A stretch of DNA of 64,000 nt from Dechloromonas sp. (GTDB taxonomy: Bacteria; Pseudomonadota; Gammaproteobacteria; Burkholderiales; Rhodocyclaceae): positions 1-64,000 of the forward strand of contig JAABQV010000002.1 in the NCBI GenBank assembly GCA_011391255.1, in the 5' to 3' direction. Both the position numbers and the translations under genes were made by a program. Shown piece by piece: positions 21,401 through 31,073 of the stretch. A model generated the notes under the pieces. It ran no database searches and was not told where the DNA came from. It saw only the letters and a program-made list of their open reading frames with translations. Positions within the stretch are counted from its first letter, which is position 1. The number at the start of each line of letters is the position of its first letter.

Positions 21401-22543
21401 TCAAGCCGGGCGATTACTGCCCGCGACCATGCGTATTTCAAACACGCGGCACTCTAACGGGCCGTTGAATAAAGGAGTTTTGCGACTGGGCTTGAGGCCG
21501 AGGCCTTTCGGCAGGCGCATGTCGGCGGTGAAGAAAAAGCAGTTCCAGCCGGCCCAGTGCTTTTTCAGGGCTGATCCCAGTTGCGGGTAGAAGCTTGCGA
21601 GCTCCTCCGTTTCACCGATTCGCTCACCATAAGGCGGATTGGCGACCATGATGCCGTGCTCGGTCAGCGGCTCAATTTCGAGCACATTTTGGCAGTCGAC
21701 CGTAACCATGCCGCCAAAACCGGCTTCCTGAAGATTGCGCCGGGTTGCCCGTACCGCTTTTTCGTCGAGATCGTAGCCGCGTATCTCCAGCGGCTCGGGG
21801 TCTTTGCAGCGCGCTTCGGCGGCCTGGCGCAGGCCACCCCAGGTTTGCGCGTCAAAATCGGAGAGCATTTCAAAGGCAAAGGCACGGTCAAGACCGGGGG
21901 CGCGATCGAGAGCGATCTGAATCGCTTCAAGCAAAAAGGTACCGCTGCCACACATCGGGTCGACCAGCGCCATGCCCGGCTGCCAGCCAGTCATTTTCAG
22001 AATGCCGGCGGCGAGGTTTTCCTTGAGCGGCGCGTCCACGCTGGCTTTGCGCAAGCCGCGCTGCCATAACGGCTGGCCGGAGGTGTCGAGGTAGAGCGTG
22101 CATTCGTTTTCGGTCAAGAAGACATGGACGCGGACATCGGGATTGCGCGTTTCGATATTGGGCCGCTCATCGCACGCTTCGCGGAAGCCGTCGCAAACCG
22201 CATCCTTGACGCGCAAGGTGACGAAATCGAGCGACTTGAGCGGGCACTTGATGGCGGTCGTCACGACACGCATGGTGCGCGTTACGGCAAAGTGATCCGG
22301 CCATTTTTGCTTGCGCGCCAGACGGTAGATGTCATCCTCGCTGCGATAACCGCCCTGAGCGATAAACCACAGGATGCGCGTGGCGATGCGCGACTCGAGG
22401 TTGGCGCGATAACAGAGTGTCCAGTCGCCGGAAAAATGCACGCCGCCGTGCGTCTCGCGCATGAACTGCGCGCCGAGGGCACGCAACTCTTCGCTGAGAA
22501 AAGGCTCCAGCCCGCGCGGGCAAATTGCAAAATATTTATTCAT
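21401..22543 (-). CDS. THUMP-domain class I SAM-dependent RNA methyltransferase (RlmL N-terminal type)
   Basis: VDPMCGSGTFLLEAIQIA, MVANPPYGERIGE motifs. Confidence 0.9.
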   Translation of the reverse strand: MNKYFAICPRGLEPFLSEELRALGAQFMRETHGGVHFSGDWTLCYRANLESRIATRILWFIAQGGYRSEDDIYRLARKQKWPDHFAVTRTMRVVTTAIKCPLKSLDFVTLRVKDAVCDGFREACDERPNIETRNPDVRVHVFLTENECTLYLDTSGQPLWQRGLRKASVDAPLKENLAAGILKMTGWQPGMALVDPMCGSGTFLLEAIQIALDRAPGLDRAFAFEMLSDFDAQTWGGLRQAAEARCKDPEPLEIRGYDLDEKAVRATRRNLQEAGFGGMVTVDCQNVLEIEPLTEHGIMVANPPYGERIGETEELASFYPQLGSALKKHWAGWNCFFFTADMRLPKGLGLKPSRKTPLFNGPLECRVFEIRMVAGSNRPA

Positions 22544-22959
22544 CAGAAGGGCTTCAGAACGACAAGAAAAATTACGGCAAACATTACCAGCACCGGCATT
22601 TCATTGTAAAAACGAAACCACACGTGCGACTTGGCGTTGCTGCCATTTTGGAAGGATTTAAGCAGTTGACCGCAATGCCAGTGATAACCGATCAGCAAGA
22701 CGACCAGCGTTGTTTTGAGATGCAGCCAGCCACCGGAAAAGCCGTAACCGAGCCACAACCACAGGCCAAAGACCACGGCCAGCACACCGAGCGGCGTCAT
22801 GAAGCGATAGAGCTTGCCGGCCATCAAGAGCAAGCGATCACGTTCTGCAACGCTGTCGGCCGGCACCATGGCGAGATTGACGTAAATTCGCGGCAGATAA
22901 AAAAGGCCGGCAAACCAGGCGGTGACCAGCGAAATATGAAGGGCTTTAACTATGAGCAT
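22543..22959 (-). CDS. HemJ/CopD-like membrane protein
   Basis: Four-TM, KALHISLVTAWFAGLFYLPRIYVN and H-rich LKTTLVVLLIGYHWHC. Confidence 0.75.
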   Translation of the reverse strand: MLIVKALHISLVTAWFAGLFYLPRIYVNLAMVPADSVAERDRLLLMAGKLYRFMTPLGVLAVVFGLWLWLGYGFSGGWLHLKTTLVVLLIGYHWHCGQLLKSFQNGSNAKSHVWFRFYNEMPVLVMFAVIFLVVLKPF

Positions 22960-23837
22960 GAGGCGCTTCCTTTAAGGGCATCGGCAATTCCGTCCACGGT
23001 AGCGGGGAAGGCGAGACGCAGTTTCAATTCTTTTTTGAGTCGCTGATTGCCGATGCGCCGAGATTCACGCATGAACGACAGTTGCATCGGCGACAAAACT
23101 TCCGCAGCCTGCACCCGGCTCAGGCGCGGCGGATGCGGCAAGCCGAAGGCATCGGCAACTTGTACAAAGTAATCGGCCATCTTGAGGTCGCTGTCATCGA
23201 CCACGTTATAGGTCCGGTTGGCGCGCCCGTGGCGGATTGCCGCGACGCATGCAGCCGCGAGATCGTCGGCATGGATGTGGTTGGTATAAACATCATCGGC
23301 ATCGAGCAGCATCGGCAGGCCATTTTTCAGGCGCTCAAGCGGCAGCCGATCAGCCGCATAAATGCCCGGCGCCCGCAAAATGGAAACGGTAACGCCGGTG
23401 CGCCGCCCCCAGTCACGCAAGGTTTGTTCGGCATCAACCCGACGACCAGCGCGCGGGCTTTCAACATTGAGGCGCCGCGTTTCGTCAATTTCAGCACCGC
23501 CGCAGTCGCCATAAACCCCCGTCGTGCTAACGTAAATCAGGCGCCGTGGTAGACTTTTGCTCGCTCCAAGGGCAGCCAGCAAATGCCGGGTTCGCGTATC
23601 ACGCGTGCCCTGCGCAGGCGGTGGCGCCAGGTGCAGGATGATATCGGCAAGGCCGCCCAGCCGCTTGAGGCTGCCGCGTTGATCGAGATCACCAAGAACA
23701 GGGAGAGCGCCGGCATTCCGCCAGTCAGCCAGCTTGCTTGCATTGCGCAGCAGGGCAAAGACACGGAAGCGTCCGGCAAGATAGGGAAGTATGCGGCGGG
23801 CAACGTCTCCGCTACCGACGATGAGTATTTTGTGCAC
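22950..23837 (-). CDS. NAD(P)-dependent epimerase (SDR extended, YeeZ-like)
   Basis: ILIVGSGDVARRILPYLAGRF; RRLIYVSTTGVYGDCGG. Confidence 0.85.
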   Translation of the reverse strand: MHKILIVGSGDVARRILPYLAGRFRVFALLRNASKLADWRNAGALPVLGDLDQRGSLKRLGGLADIILHLAPPPAQGTRDTRTRHLLAALGASKSLPRRLIYVSTTGVYGDCGGAEIDETRRLNVESPRAGRRVDAEQTLRDWGRRTGVTVSILRAPGIYAADRLPLERLKNGLPMLLDADDVYTNHIHADDLAAACVAAIRHGRANRTYNVVDDSDLKMADYFVQVADAFGLPHPPRLSRVQAAEVLSPMQLSFMRESRRIGNQRLKKELKLRLAFPATVDGIADALKGSASCS

Positions 23838-23868
23838 GGCAGCATTGTAGCCGACCAGGGGAAAACAG

Positions 23869-24876
23869 ATGAGCTATCAGATCACCGTCTCGCCAAGCGG
23901 ACACCAATTTACCGCCGAAGCCGACGAAACCTTACTTGATGCCGCGCTGCGCCAGGGCTTGACACTCCCCTACGGCTGCCGCGACGGCGCCTGTGGTGCC
24001 TGCAAGGGCAAAGTGCTGTCCGGCAGCGTCGATCACGGCAAGGCGCAGGCGCTAACCGATGACGAGAAAGCCACTGGCCTCGCGCTCTACTGCTGCGCCA
24101 AGCCACTTAGCGATCTCAATATCGAGTCAAGACAAGCCGGGCTGGCAACCGACATTCCGGTCAAGACCCTGCCTTCGCGTATTGAAAAAATGAATCGCCT
24201 GGCGCCCGATGTCATGGAAATTTATCTCAAGCTACCGGCCAACGAGCGTCTGCAGTTCCTCGCCGGGCAATACATCGACATCCTGCTCAAGGACGGCAAG
24301 AAGCGCAGCTTCTCGCTGGCCAATGCGCCGCACGACGACGCTTTTTTGCAATTGCACATTCGGCATGTGCCGGGCGGCCTGTTCACCGAGCAGGTTTTCT
24401 CGACCATGAAGGCGCGCGACATCCTGCGTTTCAACGGCCCGCATGGCACTTTCTACCTGCGTGAAGAATCTACCAAGCCGATGATCCTGCTCGCTGGCGG
24501 CACCGGCTTTGCGCCGATCAAGGGGCTGATTGAACACGCCATCGCCGAAAAATGCGAGCGTCCGATTTACATCTATTGGGGCGCCAAGGCCGGCATTGAT
24601 CTCTACCTGCCGGAACTCGGCCAACAATGGGGGGCGGCGCACGCCAACATCAAATACATCCCGGTACTCTCCGAGCCAGCGACGGCGGACAACTGGACGG
24701 GGCGCACCGGCTTCGCTCATCTGGCGGTTACGGTCGACCACCCAAACCTGGCCGATTTTCAAGTCTATGCCTGCGGCTCGCCGGGCATGATCGACGCCGC
24801 CAAACGCGACTTTTTGGCCGCCGGTCTGCCCGAAGAAGAGTTCTTCGCCGACGCCTTTTCCTTCGCCGCCAGCTAG
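23869..24876 (+). CDS. CDP-6-deoxy-delta-3,4-glucoseen reductase-like 2Fe-2S/FAD reductase
   Basis: CRDGACGACKGKVLSG ferredoxin motif followed by FNR-type domain. Confidence 0.88.
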   Translation: MSYQITVSPSGHQFTAEADETLLDAALRQGLTLPYGCRDGACGACKGKVLSGSVDHGKAQALTDDEKATGLALYCCAKPLSDLNIESRQAGLATDIPVKTLPSRIEKMNRLAPDVMEIYLKLPANERLQFLAGQYIDILLKDGKKRSFSLANAPHDDAFLQLHIRHVPGGLFTEQVFSTMKARDILRFNGPHGTFYLREESTKPMILLAGGTGFAPIKGLIEHAIAEKCERPIYIYWGAKAGIDLYLPELGQQWGAAHANIKYIPVLSEPATADNWTGRTGFAHLAVTVDHPNLADFQVYACGSPGMIDAAKRDFLAAGLPEEEFFADAFSFAAS

Positions 24877-24877
24877 T

Positions 24878-25936
24878 TTGCGCATCGAGCAGATCCGCCA
24901 GCGCTTACAGGCGCTGGGCGCCTTGCCTTGCCACGAGCAGCGCGTCTTGCGCGCATGGACGCAAACTTGCTCACTCGACACGCGCCATCGCAAGGCCGAG
25001 AACTTCCTGCCGCTGGCGCTGCGCAATGCCTTGCCGGAAATCACCGCTGACCTCGAAGGCCTTGCCCGCATCCGCTCGCAACACCCCGGCGAAGACGGCT
25101 CGGCGCGCCTGCTGATCGAGCTGGCCGACCGGCAAACCGTCGAAAGCGTCCTGCTGCCGCGTGACGGCCTTTGTGTTTCGAGTCAGGTTGGCTGCGCCGT
25201 TGGCTGCGTGTTTTGCATGACCGGCCGCGACGGCCTGCTGCGCCAGCTCGGCAGCGCCGAAATCGTCGCTCAGGTGGTGCTTGCCCGCCGCCTGCGCCCG
25301 GTCAAGAAGGTGGTTTTTATGGGTATGGGCGAGCCGGCGCACAATCTCGACAACGTCATGGAAGCCATCGAACTGCTCGGCATTGAAGGCGGCATCGGTC
25401 ACAAGAGCCTGGTTTTTTCGACGGTTGGCGATTACCGCGTTTTCGAGCAATTGCCGCTCGCCAAAGTCGTTCCCGCCCTCGCCCTCTCGCTGCACACCAC
25501 CCGCGCCGATCTCCGCGAACAACTGCTACCGCGCGCACCGCGCATCACGCCGGAAGAACTGGTCGAACTCGGCGAACGCTACGCACGCACTACCGGCTAC
25601 CCGATCCAGTATCAATGGACGTTGCTCGACGGCATCAACGATACCCAGGAAGAGCTCGACGGCATCGTCCGCCTGCTCACCGGCAAGTACGCGATCATGA
25701 ATCTGATCCCCTACAACGCCGTCGACGAACTCGATTTCAAACGCCCGGATGTCGAGAAAGCGCGCAACATCGCCCGCCACCTGCACACCCGGCGCATCCT
25801 GACCAAACTACGCAATTCAGCCGGTCAGGATATTGATGGCGGCTGCGGGCAATTGCGAGCGCGGGAGAGCGTTAAAAAGATTCGAATACATCCTGCAAGA
25901 TGCAAGGTCACGCCGCCTTCGCTGCCCGATCAGTGA
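24878..25936 (+). CDS. Radical SAM protein of the RlmN/Cfr family
   Basis: GCAVGCVFCMTGRDG, VVFMGMGEPAHNLDNV; TTG start 1 nt after previous stop. Confidence 0.85.
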   Translation: MRIEQIRQRLQALGALPCHEQRVLRAWTQTCSLDTRHRKAENFLPLALRNALPEITADLEGLARIRSQHPGEDGSARLLIELADRQTVESVLLPRDGLCVSSQVGCAVGCVFCMTGRDGLLRQLGSAEIVAQVVLARRLRPVKKVVFMGMGEPAHNLDNVMEAIELLGIEGGIGHKSLVFSTVGDYRVFEQLPLAKVVPALALSLHTTRADLREQLLPRAPRITPEELVELGERYARTTGYPIQYQWTLLDGINDTQEELDGIVRLLTGKYAIMNLIPYNAVDELDFKRPDVEKARNIARHLHTRRILTKLRNSAGQDIDGGCGQLRARESVKKIRIHPARCKVTPPSLPDQ

Positions 25937-25939
25937 CTC

Positions 25940-26248
25940 CTAGAACTTCTCCGGCCGCAACACGAGAACGTCGGAGAGAAAACTCACCATACCAAAATTC
26001 GCGTAATAGGATTCCTGCAAGCGAGCGAGGATATCGAGAGCCGCTTCTTCTGCACACAAGATCTCGATCCGTATATTCGCGCTAGCCGGCCAGATTGCAT
26101 CACGTCGACCATGAGTGCCGCTGCCGCGCGCATCGGTAATGGTGTAGCCATGCCCCCCTGACTGAAGCAAATCGGCGGCAATCGCCTCTTCAAGACTGGC
26201 CTCGCAAATAATTGTCAGCAACTTGCGTGGAGAAAGCTGCACACCCAT
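25940..26248 (-). CDS. sbtB: PII-like protein, SbtB-type (next to SbtA)
   Basis: KLLTIICEASLEEAIAADLLQSGGHGYTITDARGSGTHGRRDA...IRIEILCAEEAALDILARLQESYYANFGMVSFLSDVLVLRPEKF; adjacency to SbtA-like gene. Confidence 0.75.
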   Translation of the reverse strand: MGVQLSPRKLLTIICEASLEEAIAADLLQSGGHGYTITDARGSGTHGRRDAIWPASANIRIEILCAEEAALDILARLQESYYANFGMVSFLSDVLVLRPEKF

Positions 26249-27189
26249 TAAAAAGCTCCTTCGAAACTAACTGCCATCCAGTAATAGAGCGGAATACCAA
26301 TCACCAGGTTGAATGGAAAGGTAATCCCCAACGCGGCGCCAATCGACAATGCCGGATTAGCCTCTGGAATCGCGATACGCATGGCCGCCGGAGCGGCAAT
26401 ATACGAAGCGCTGGCGTAAAGCGTGGCGAGCATAGCAGCGCCTCCCACGGATAAGCCAATAACATTGGCAGTGACTACGCCCAACCCGCCTGCAAAAACC
26501 GGCATAAGCACTGCGAAGCCAATCAGGAAGAAACCGGCTCGCCGCAGATCAGCTAGACGGCTCGCCACAACCAATCCCATTTCAAGCAGGAAGAAGGCCA
26601 ACATACCCTTGAACAAATCCATGAAAAGCAAATCCAGTGGTTTGATGCCGTCTGCCCCGGCAATCCAGCCAATCAGCAAGCCTCCGACCAGCAGGACAAT
26701 GCTTTTGCCGGAGAATACCTCATGTAACAGGTGCCCCCAGCGAGTATCTCCACCGGCGCGGCGGGCCAGAATAACCCCCAAGACCAGCGCAGGGAACTCG
26801 AGTAAAACGAGGAAGACTACCATGTAGCCTTCATACGACTCATCCAGCCTCAGTAGGTAACTTGCCGCCACGGCAAAGGTCACCACACTGACCGAACCGT
26901 AATGCGCGGCAATCGACGCGGCATCGGCGCGCGCCAGCCGGCCGACGTTGTGCAGTACAGCAAAAGCCAGAAAAGGAATAATCGCCGCCACGAGCACAAC
27001 GATCAACGCCGGCCCGGCTAGGCTGGCCACCGGCACCTTGGCCAGTTCTATCCCGCCTTTGAGGCCGATCGCCAGTAGCAGAAAGATGCTGATCGACTCA
27101 TAGAGGACACCGGGGATTTTTAGATCCGAACGGATGATGCCGGCCAGCAAGCCAAGAATGAAAAACAGGATAACAGGCTCGAATGGCAT
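26248..27189 (-). CDS. sbtA: Sodium-dependent bicarbonate transporter SbtA-like
   Basis: SDLKIPGVLYESISIFLLLAIGLKGGIELAK, HYGSVSVVTFAVA, ASASYIAAPAAMRIAIPEANPALSIGAALGITFPFNL. Confidence 0.85.
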   Translation of the reverse strand: MPFEPVILFFILGLLAGIIRSDLKIPGVLYESISIFLLLAIGLKGGIELAKVPVASLAGPALIVVLVAAIIPFLAFAVLHNVGRLARADAASIAAHYGSVSVVTFAVAASYLLRLDESYEGYMVVFLVLLEFPALVLGVILARRAGGDTRWGHLLHEVFSGKSIVLLVGGLLIGWIAGADGIKPLDLLFMDLFKGMLAFFLLEMGLVVASRLADLRRAGFFLIGFAVLMPVFAGGLGVVTANVIGLSVGGAAMLATLYASASYIAAPAAMRIAIPEANPALSIGAALGITFPFNLVIGIPLYYWMAVSFEGAF

Positions 27190-27231
27190 AGATCTTTCTC
27201 AGGCTTTTTCGAATATCAAGATCAACAGCAA

Positions 27232-27651
27232 TTAATGAGCAGTCGGTCGCTCAGCCACCTCGTAGAGGTCAATCGCCCAAAACTTCATCGCTTCGGCAAC
27301 CAGAACCGCTTCGCCACCTGAGAGCCGGCGATCCGCATTGACGATATCGAGCATGATGCGCAAGACCTGGCGCTGAAGAAGCGGGTGCTGGACTTCTCTG
27401 AGCAGAAGATCAATGCTCTCCGTATCGAGTTCCAGTTGCCCCGAACCATTACGGTACGCGCTCATTAGCATGTCATCGCATAACTCATGGACAAGCTTGT
27501 CAAAGCTGGCATGATTGAGGCCAAGACGGCGTATGGTGTCCTTTTGATCAAGCAGCTTCAACTCGCTGGAGTCGATGGCGCCGTCCGCCATCAAGGTCAA
27601 TGCAACGAGACGGCCCATGGATTCTGGACTATTGGAAGGGTAGTTGCGCAT
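27232..27651 (-). CDS. TerB-like protein, paralog 1
   Basis: MRNYPSNSPESMGRLVALTLMADGAIDSSELKLL..., alignable to 28101..28592; ATG at 27651. Confidence 0.75.
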   Translation of the reverse strand: MRNYPSNSPESMGRLVALTLMADGAIDSSELKLLDQKDTIRRLGLNHASFDKLVHELCDDMLMSAYRNGSGQLELDTESIDLLLREVQHPLLQRQVLRIMLDIVNADRRLSGGEAVLVAEAMKFWAIDLYEVAERPTAH

Positions 27652-27838
27652 GAAAAACTCCTTGAAAATTGAATAGAGGGCTTGAAGCCCATACCGCTTT
27701 CGGCGGCACACAATCACTATGCCTGCCGTTAAACATTAAATCCAATTAAACATTTTAACTACTTGCATTTGCCATGGCTTATACATTGGCCGGAAAAAAT
27801 CTAATCATGACTCTCGGATCGGCGTCAGATAGCGCACC

Positions 27839-28114
27839 TCATAAACGCGAGGTTTTCGCGTAGAGACTCAAACCGCCTCCGAACACGGCCTCCTCGCCGG
27901 GTGAAAAAGCTCTCTGCAAAACATCACGCCCGCCATCAGCGGAAGCGGCGAGCGCCTCATCGCTGAAATTGACGCGATAGGACTCCTGAATCTCGGGCAG
28001 GTCGACACGTTCACTGAGCGGCACCCTGTCCTGGCGCACCGCGAATTCCCGGAAAATGCTGCCACGCTGAGTAAGCGACAGCGAACCTTGGAGTGGCTTG
28101 TCAAGTATAAACAT
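27839..28114 (-). CDS. Small hypothetical protein
   Basis: MFILDKPLQGSLSLTQRGSIFREFAVRQDRVPLSERVDLPEIQESYRVNFSDEALAASADGG; start overlaps end of terB-like 2. Confidence 0.5.
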   Translation of the reverse strand: MFILDKPLQGSLSLTQRGSIFREFAVRQDRVPLSERVDLPEIQESYRVNFSDEALAASADGGRDVLQRAFSPGEEAVFGGGLSLYAKTSRL

Positions 28115-28592
28115 ATGAGCTTTCAACTATTCGGGCGTCGCTCAGCGAGGGCTGCCCGGCATCATTTCTGCATGGGGAAGGGATCGCCGCATCGGAACAC
28201 TCTAAAAGATCAATTTTCCAGTGCTTCTGCGCTTGAGCGATAAGCCCGGCCTCGTCAGCAGTCAGACAGCGATCAGCATTAACAATGGCAAGAATCAGGC
28301 GTAGCGCCTTTTGTTGCAACGCAGAATCTCGAACACCCTCAAGAACGCTTGCAACAATTTCAGCGGTCAGCACAAATTGCCCTGAATCATGCCGCTGGCC
28401 GTGTCCCAGCAGGTCCTCGAAAAATTCATAGGAGATGCTATCGAATTGCTCGGGCGAGAGGCCAAGCCGGCGGATAATTTCTTGCCTTTTCAATAGATTT
28501 AGCTCACTTCTATCAACGGTGCCGTCAGCCATCAACGCGAGGACGACGACACGTGCCATGGCTTGCGGACTATCGGTAGCGTAATTGCGCAT
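28101..28592 (-). CDS. TerB-like protein, paralog 2
   Basis: MRNYATDSPQAMARVVVLALMADGTVDRSELNLLKRQEIIRRLGLSPEQFD; AGGAGAT-like RBS before ATG 28592. Confidence 0.75.
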   Translation of the reverse strand: MRNYATDSPQAMARVVVLALMADGTVDRSELNLLKRQEIIRRLGLSPEQFDSISYEFFEDLLGHGQRHDSGQFVLTAEIVASVLEGVRDSALQQKALRLILAIVNADRCLTADEAGLIAQAQKHWKIDLLECSDAAIPSPCRNDAGQPSLSDARIVESSYVYT

Positions 28593-28706
28593 AAATATCT
28601 CCTGATTAATTGGAAGGTCAAATTTGGCCTCCACTACCAATTTGGACGCAAACATGTATAAAATCAAATTAAACAAATTCGTTAATTGATATAACTTAAC
28701 TTATAC

Positions 28707-29615
28707 ATGCCACGCAGAAGAATTACGTTTCGCCAATTGGAGACTTTCGCCACGGTCGCTCGCCTAGGTAGCTTTACCAAGGCAGCCGATGCCCTGCATC
28801 TGACCCAGCCGGCGATTTCCATTCAGATGAAACAGCTTTCGGAAACCATAGGCCTGCCGATTTTCGAGCACGCCGGGCGCGACCTTTCCCTATCCTCGGC
28901 CGGAGACGAGTTGCTCGAAACAGTCCGCAGCCTCGATGATGTATGGAATCGATTTGAGTCAGCCATTGATGAATTGAAAGGCTTGAAGCGCGGCAAGCTG
29001 CGTGTCGCACTGGTGACTACGGCCAAATATTTTTTACCTCGCATGCTGGGTAGTTTCTGCCAGCGTTATCCCGATATTGATATCGAACTTGAGATTACCA
29101 ACCGCGAGAAAGTCATTGAGCGCCTGAGCAATAATCAGGATGATCTTTACGTGATGTCCTATCCACCTGACGACATGGATATTGTCCGCTACCCGTTCCT
29201 TGACAACGAATACGTGGTCATTGCGCCGCCGGGGCATTGGGGTGTCGGCAAAAAACTGGCGCTGAAGGATCTGGCGGAAGAATGGTTTCTGCTCCGTGAG
29301 CAGGGTTCCGGCTCACGGCATGTCATCGAGCAGCACACCCAAGCCCAAGGCATTCAACTTAAGGTTCGACTCTCTCTGGCCAGTAATGAGGCGATACGGG
29401 AGTTGGTGGCCAGTGGCATGGGCCTGTCCGTCCTGTCGCGTCATGCACTGGGTAGCCCATCCGAGCAAAACGACCTTGCTCTGCTTGAGGTTGAAGGCTT
29501 TCCACTTCGGAACGCCTGGAATGTGGTGCACCTGAGCAGCAAAATCATTTCGCTGCCGGCACAGGCTTTTCTCGATGAATTGTTGCGCAGCAGCGGCGCT
29601 CACTCGCCCAAATAG
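28707..29615 (+). CDS. LysR-family regulator, CbbR/CmpR-like
   Basis: RRRITFRQLETFATVARLGSFTKAADALHLTQPAISIQMKQLSETIGLPIFEHAGRDLSLSSAG; divergent to the SbtAB-TerB-like block. Confidence 0.85.
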   Translation: MPRRRITFRQLETFATVARLGSFTKAADALHLTQPAISIQMKQLSETIGLPIFEHAGRDLSLSSAGDELLETVRSLDDVWNRFESAIDELKGLKRGKLRVALVTTAKYFLPRMLGSFCQRYPDIDIELEITNREKVIERLSNNQDDLYVMSYPPDDMDIVRYPFLDNEYVVIAPPGHWGVGKKLALKDLAEEWFLLREQGSGSRHVIEQHTQAQGIQLKVRLSLASNEAIRELVASGMGLSVLSRHALGSPSEQNDLALLEVEGFPLRNAWNVVHLSSKIISLPAQAFLDELLRSSGAHSPK

Positions 29616-30304
29616 GCCGCGCGCACTTTCGGGTCGTCAAGCAATTTCGCCGACTCGCCAGTCAGGGTGATTTCACCACTTTCCATAACATAGCCGCGCT
29701 GGCTGGATTGCAGGGCGAGCTTGGCGTTTTGTTCGATCAGCAGGATGGTCATGCCTTCGGCCGCAACGGCCTTGATCACCTCGAATATCTTTTGCACCAT
29801 CAGCGGCGCCAGACCCATCGACGGCTCGTCGAGCAGCAGCATTTTCGGCCGGCTCATCAGCGCCCGGCCAATCGCCAGCATTTGCTGCTCACCGCCGGAA
29901 AGCGTACCGGCGAGCTGGGTTTCGCGCTCTTTCAAGCGCGGAAAATAGCCGTACATGCGTTCCAGATCATCGGCAATCGCTGCCTTGTCGTCACGGACAA
30001 AAGCGCCCATGGCGAGATTTTCTGCCACAGAAAGGCGCGGGAAGACGCCACGGCCTTCCGGCACCAGGGCGATGCCTTTGCTGATCATCAGGTGCGGCGC
30101 AATGCGCGTCACCTTCTCGCCACAGAAATGCACATCACCACCGGCGGCATCAAGGACGCGGGCAATTGCCTTCAGTGTGCTGGTCTTGCCGGCGCCATTG
30201 GCACCGATCAGGGCGACCATTTCGCCTTGGTTAACGTGAAAGGTGATGCTGCGCACCGCCTGGATGCCGCCGTAGGCGACGCGGAGTCCGGTAACTTCAA
30301 GCAC
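29600..30304 (-). CDS. livF: Branched-chain amino acid ABC transporter ATPase
   Basis: Walker A GANGAGKTSTLKAI, LSGGEQQMLAIGRALM. Confidence 0.93.
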   Translation of the reverse strand: MLEVTGLRVAYGGIQAVRSITFHVNQGEMVALIGANGAGKTSTLKAIARVLDAAGGDVHFCGEKVTRIAPHLMISKGIALVPEGRGVFPRLSVAENLAMGAFVRDDKAAIADDLERMYGYFPRLKERETQLAGTLSGGEQQMLAIGRALMSRPKMLLLDEPSMGLAPLMVQKIFEVIKAVAAEGMTILLIEQNAKLALQSSQRGYVMESGEITLTGESAKLLDDPKVRAAYLGE

Positions 30305-31073
30305 CTAAATAAGCCTCAATAACGCGTTGATCCTTTTGTACAACAGCCGGCACGTCCTCGATCACCAGCGCACCGTAATCGAGCACGGCGACGCGATCAC
30401 AAAGCCCCATGACCAGTTTGACATCGTGCTCGATGAGCAGCACCGTCGTGCCATCGCGGCGGATGCCGTCGATCAGCTCGCGCAACTCGTCGGTTTCGGT
30501 GTGATTCATGCCGGCCGCCGGTTCGTCAAGACACAATAATTTTGGCTCGGTGGCGAGGGCGCGGGCGATTTCAAGGCGGCGTTGATCGCCATAGGAGAGA
30601 TTCCTGGCGAGATCGTCGGCGCGATCTTCGATTCGCACGTAGTGCAGCAAGTCAATCGCGCGCTGCTTGATCGCCGCCTCTTCAGCACGCGTTGCGGCGT
30701 TTTGCAGGATTGCCCCGAGAACGCCGGCGCCGGTGCGCACATGGCGGCCGACCATGACATTTTCGAGCGCCGTCATGTTGCCGAACAGACGGATATTCTG
30801 AAAGGTGCGGGCGATACCGCGCTCAGCCGCCTGATGCGGCGCATCGGCGAGCAGGGGCTGGCCGTCGAAGACAAAACCGCCGCCATCTGGAATGTAAAGC
30901 CCGGTCAGGCAATTGAAAAAAGTGGTTTTACCGGCGCCGTTGGGGCCGATCAGGCCATAGATTTCACCGCTCCGGATGCTCAGCGAAACATCGCGCAGCG
31001 CCTGGACGCCGCCGAAGTGCTTGGCGACATTGTTCGCTTGCAGCAGGAGTTCAGCCATTGCCCGCCCCCGCAT
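30297..31073 (-). CDS. livG: Branched-chain amino acid ABC transporter ATPase
   Basis: GPNGAGKTTFFNCLTGLY, LSYGDQRRLEIARALA. Confidence 0.93.
   Translation of the reverse strand: MRGRAMAELLLQANNVAKHFGGVQALRDVSLSIRSGEIYGLIGPNGAGKTTFFNCLTGLYIPDGGGFVFDGQPLLADAPHQAAERGIARTFQNIRLFGNMTALENVMVGRHVRTGAGVLGAILQNAATRAEEAAIKQRAIDLLHYVRIEDRADDLARNLSYGDQRRLEIARALATEPKLLCLDEPAAGMNHTETDELRELIDGIRRDGTTVLLIEHDVKLVMGLCDRVAVLDYGALVIEDVPAVVQKDQRVIEAYLGA

Noticed and set aside
24232-25071. 279-aa minus-strand ORF across the reductase/RlmN-like boundary
   Set aside because: Antisense to two well-supported genes
25940-29615. Considered as part of a carboxysome/CBB locus
   Set aside because: No cbbLS, cso or cbb enzymes anywhere in the window; only the transporter and regulator parts are present
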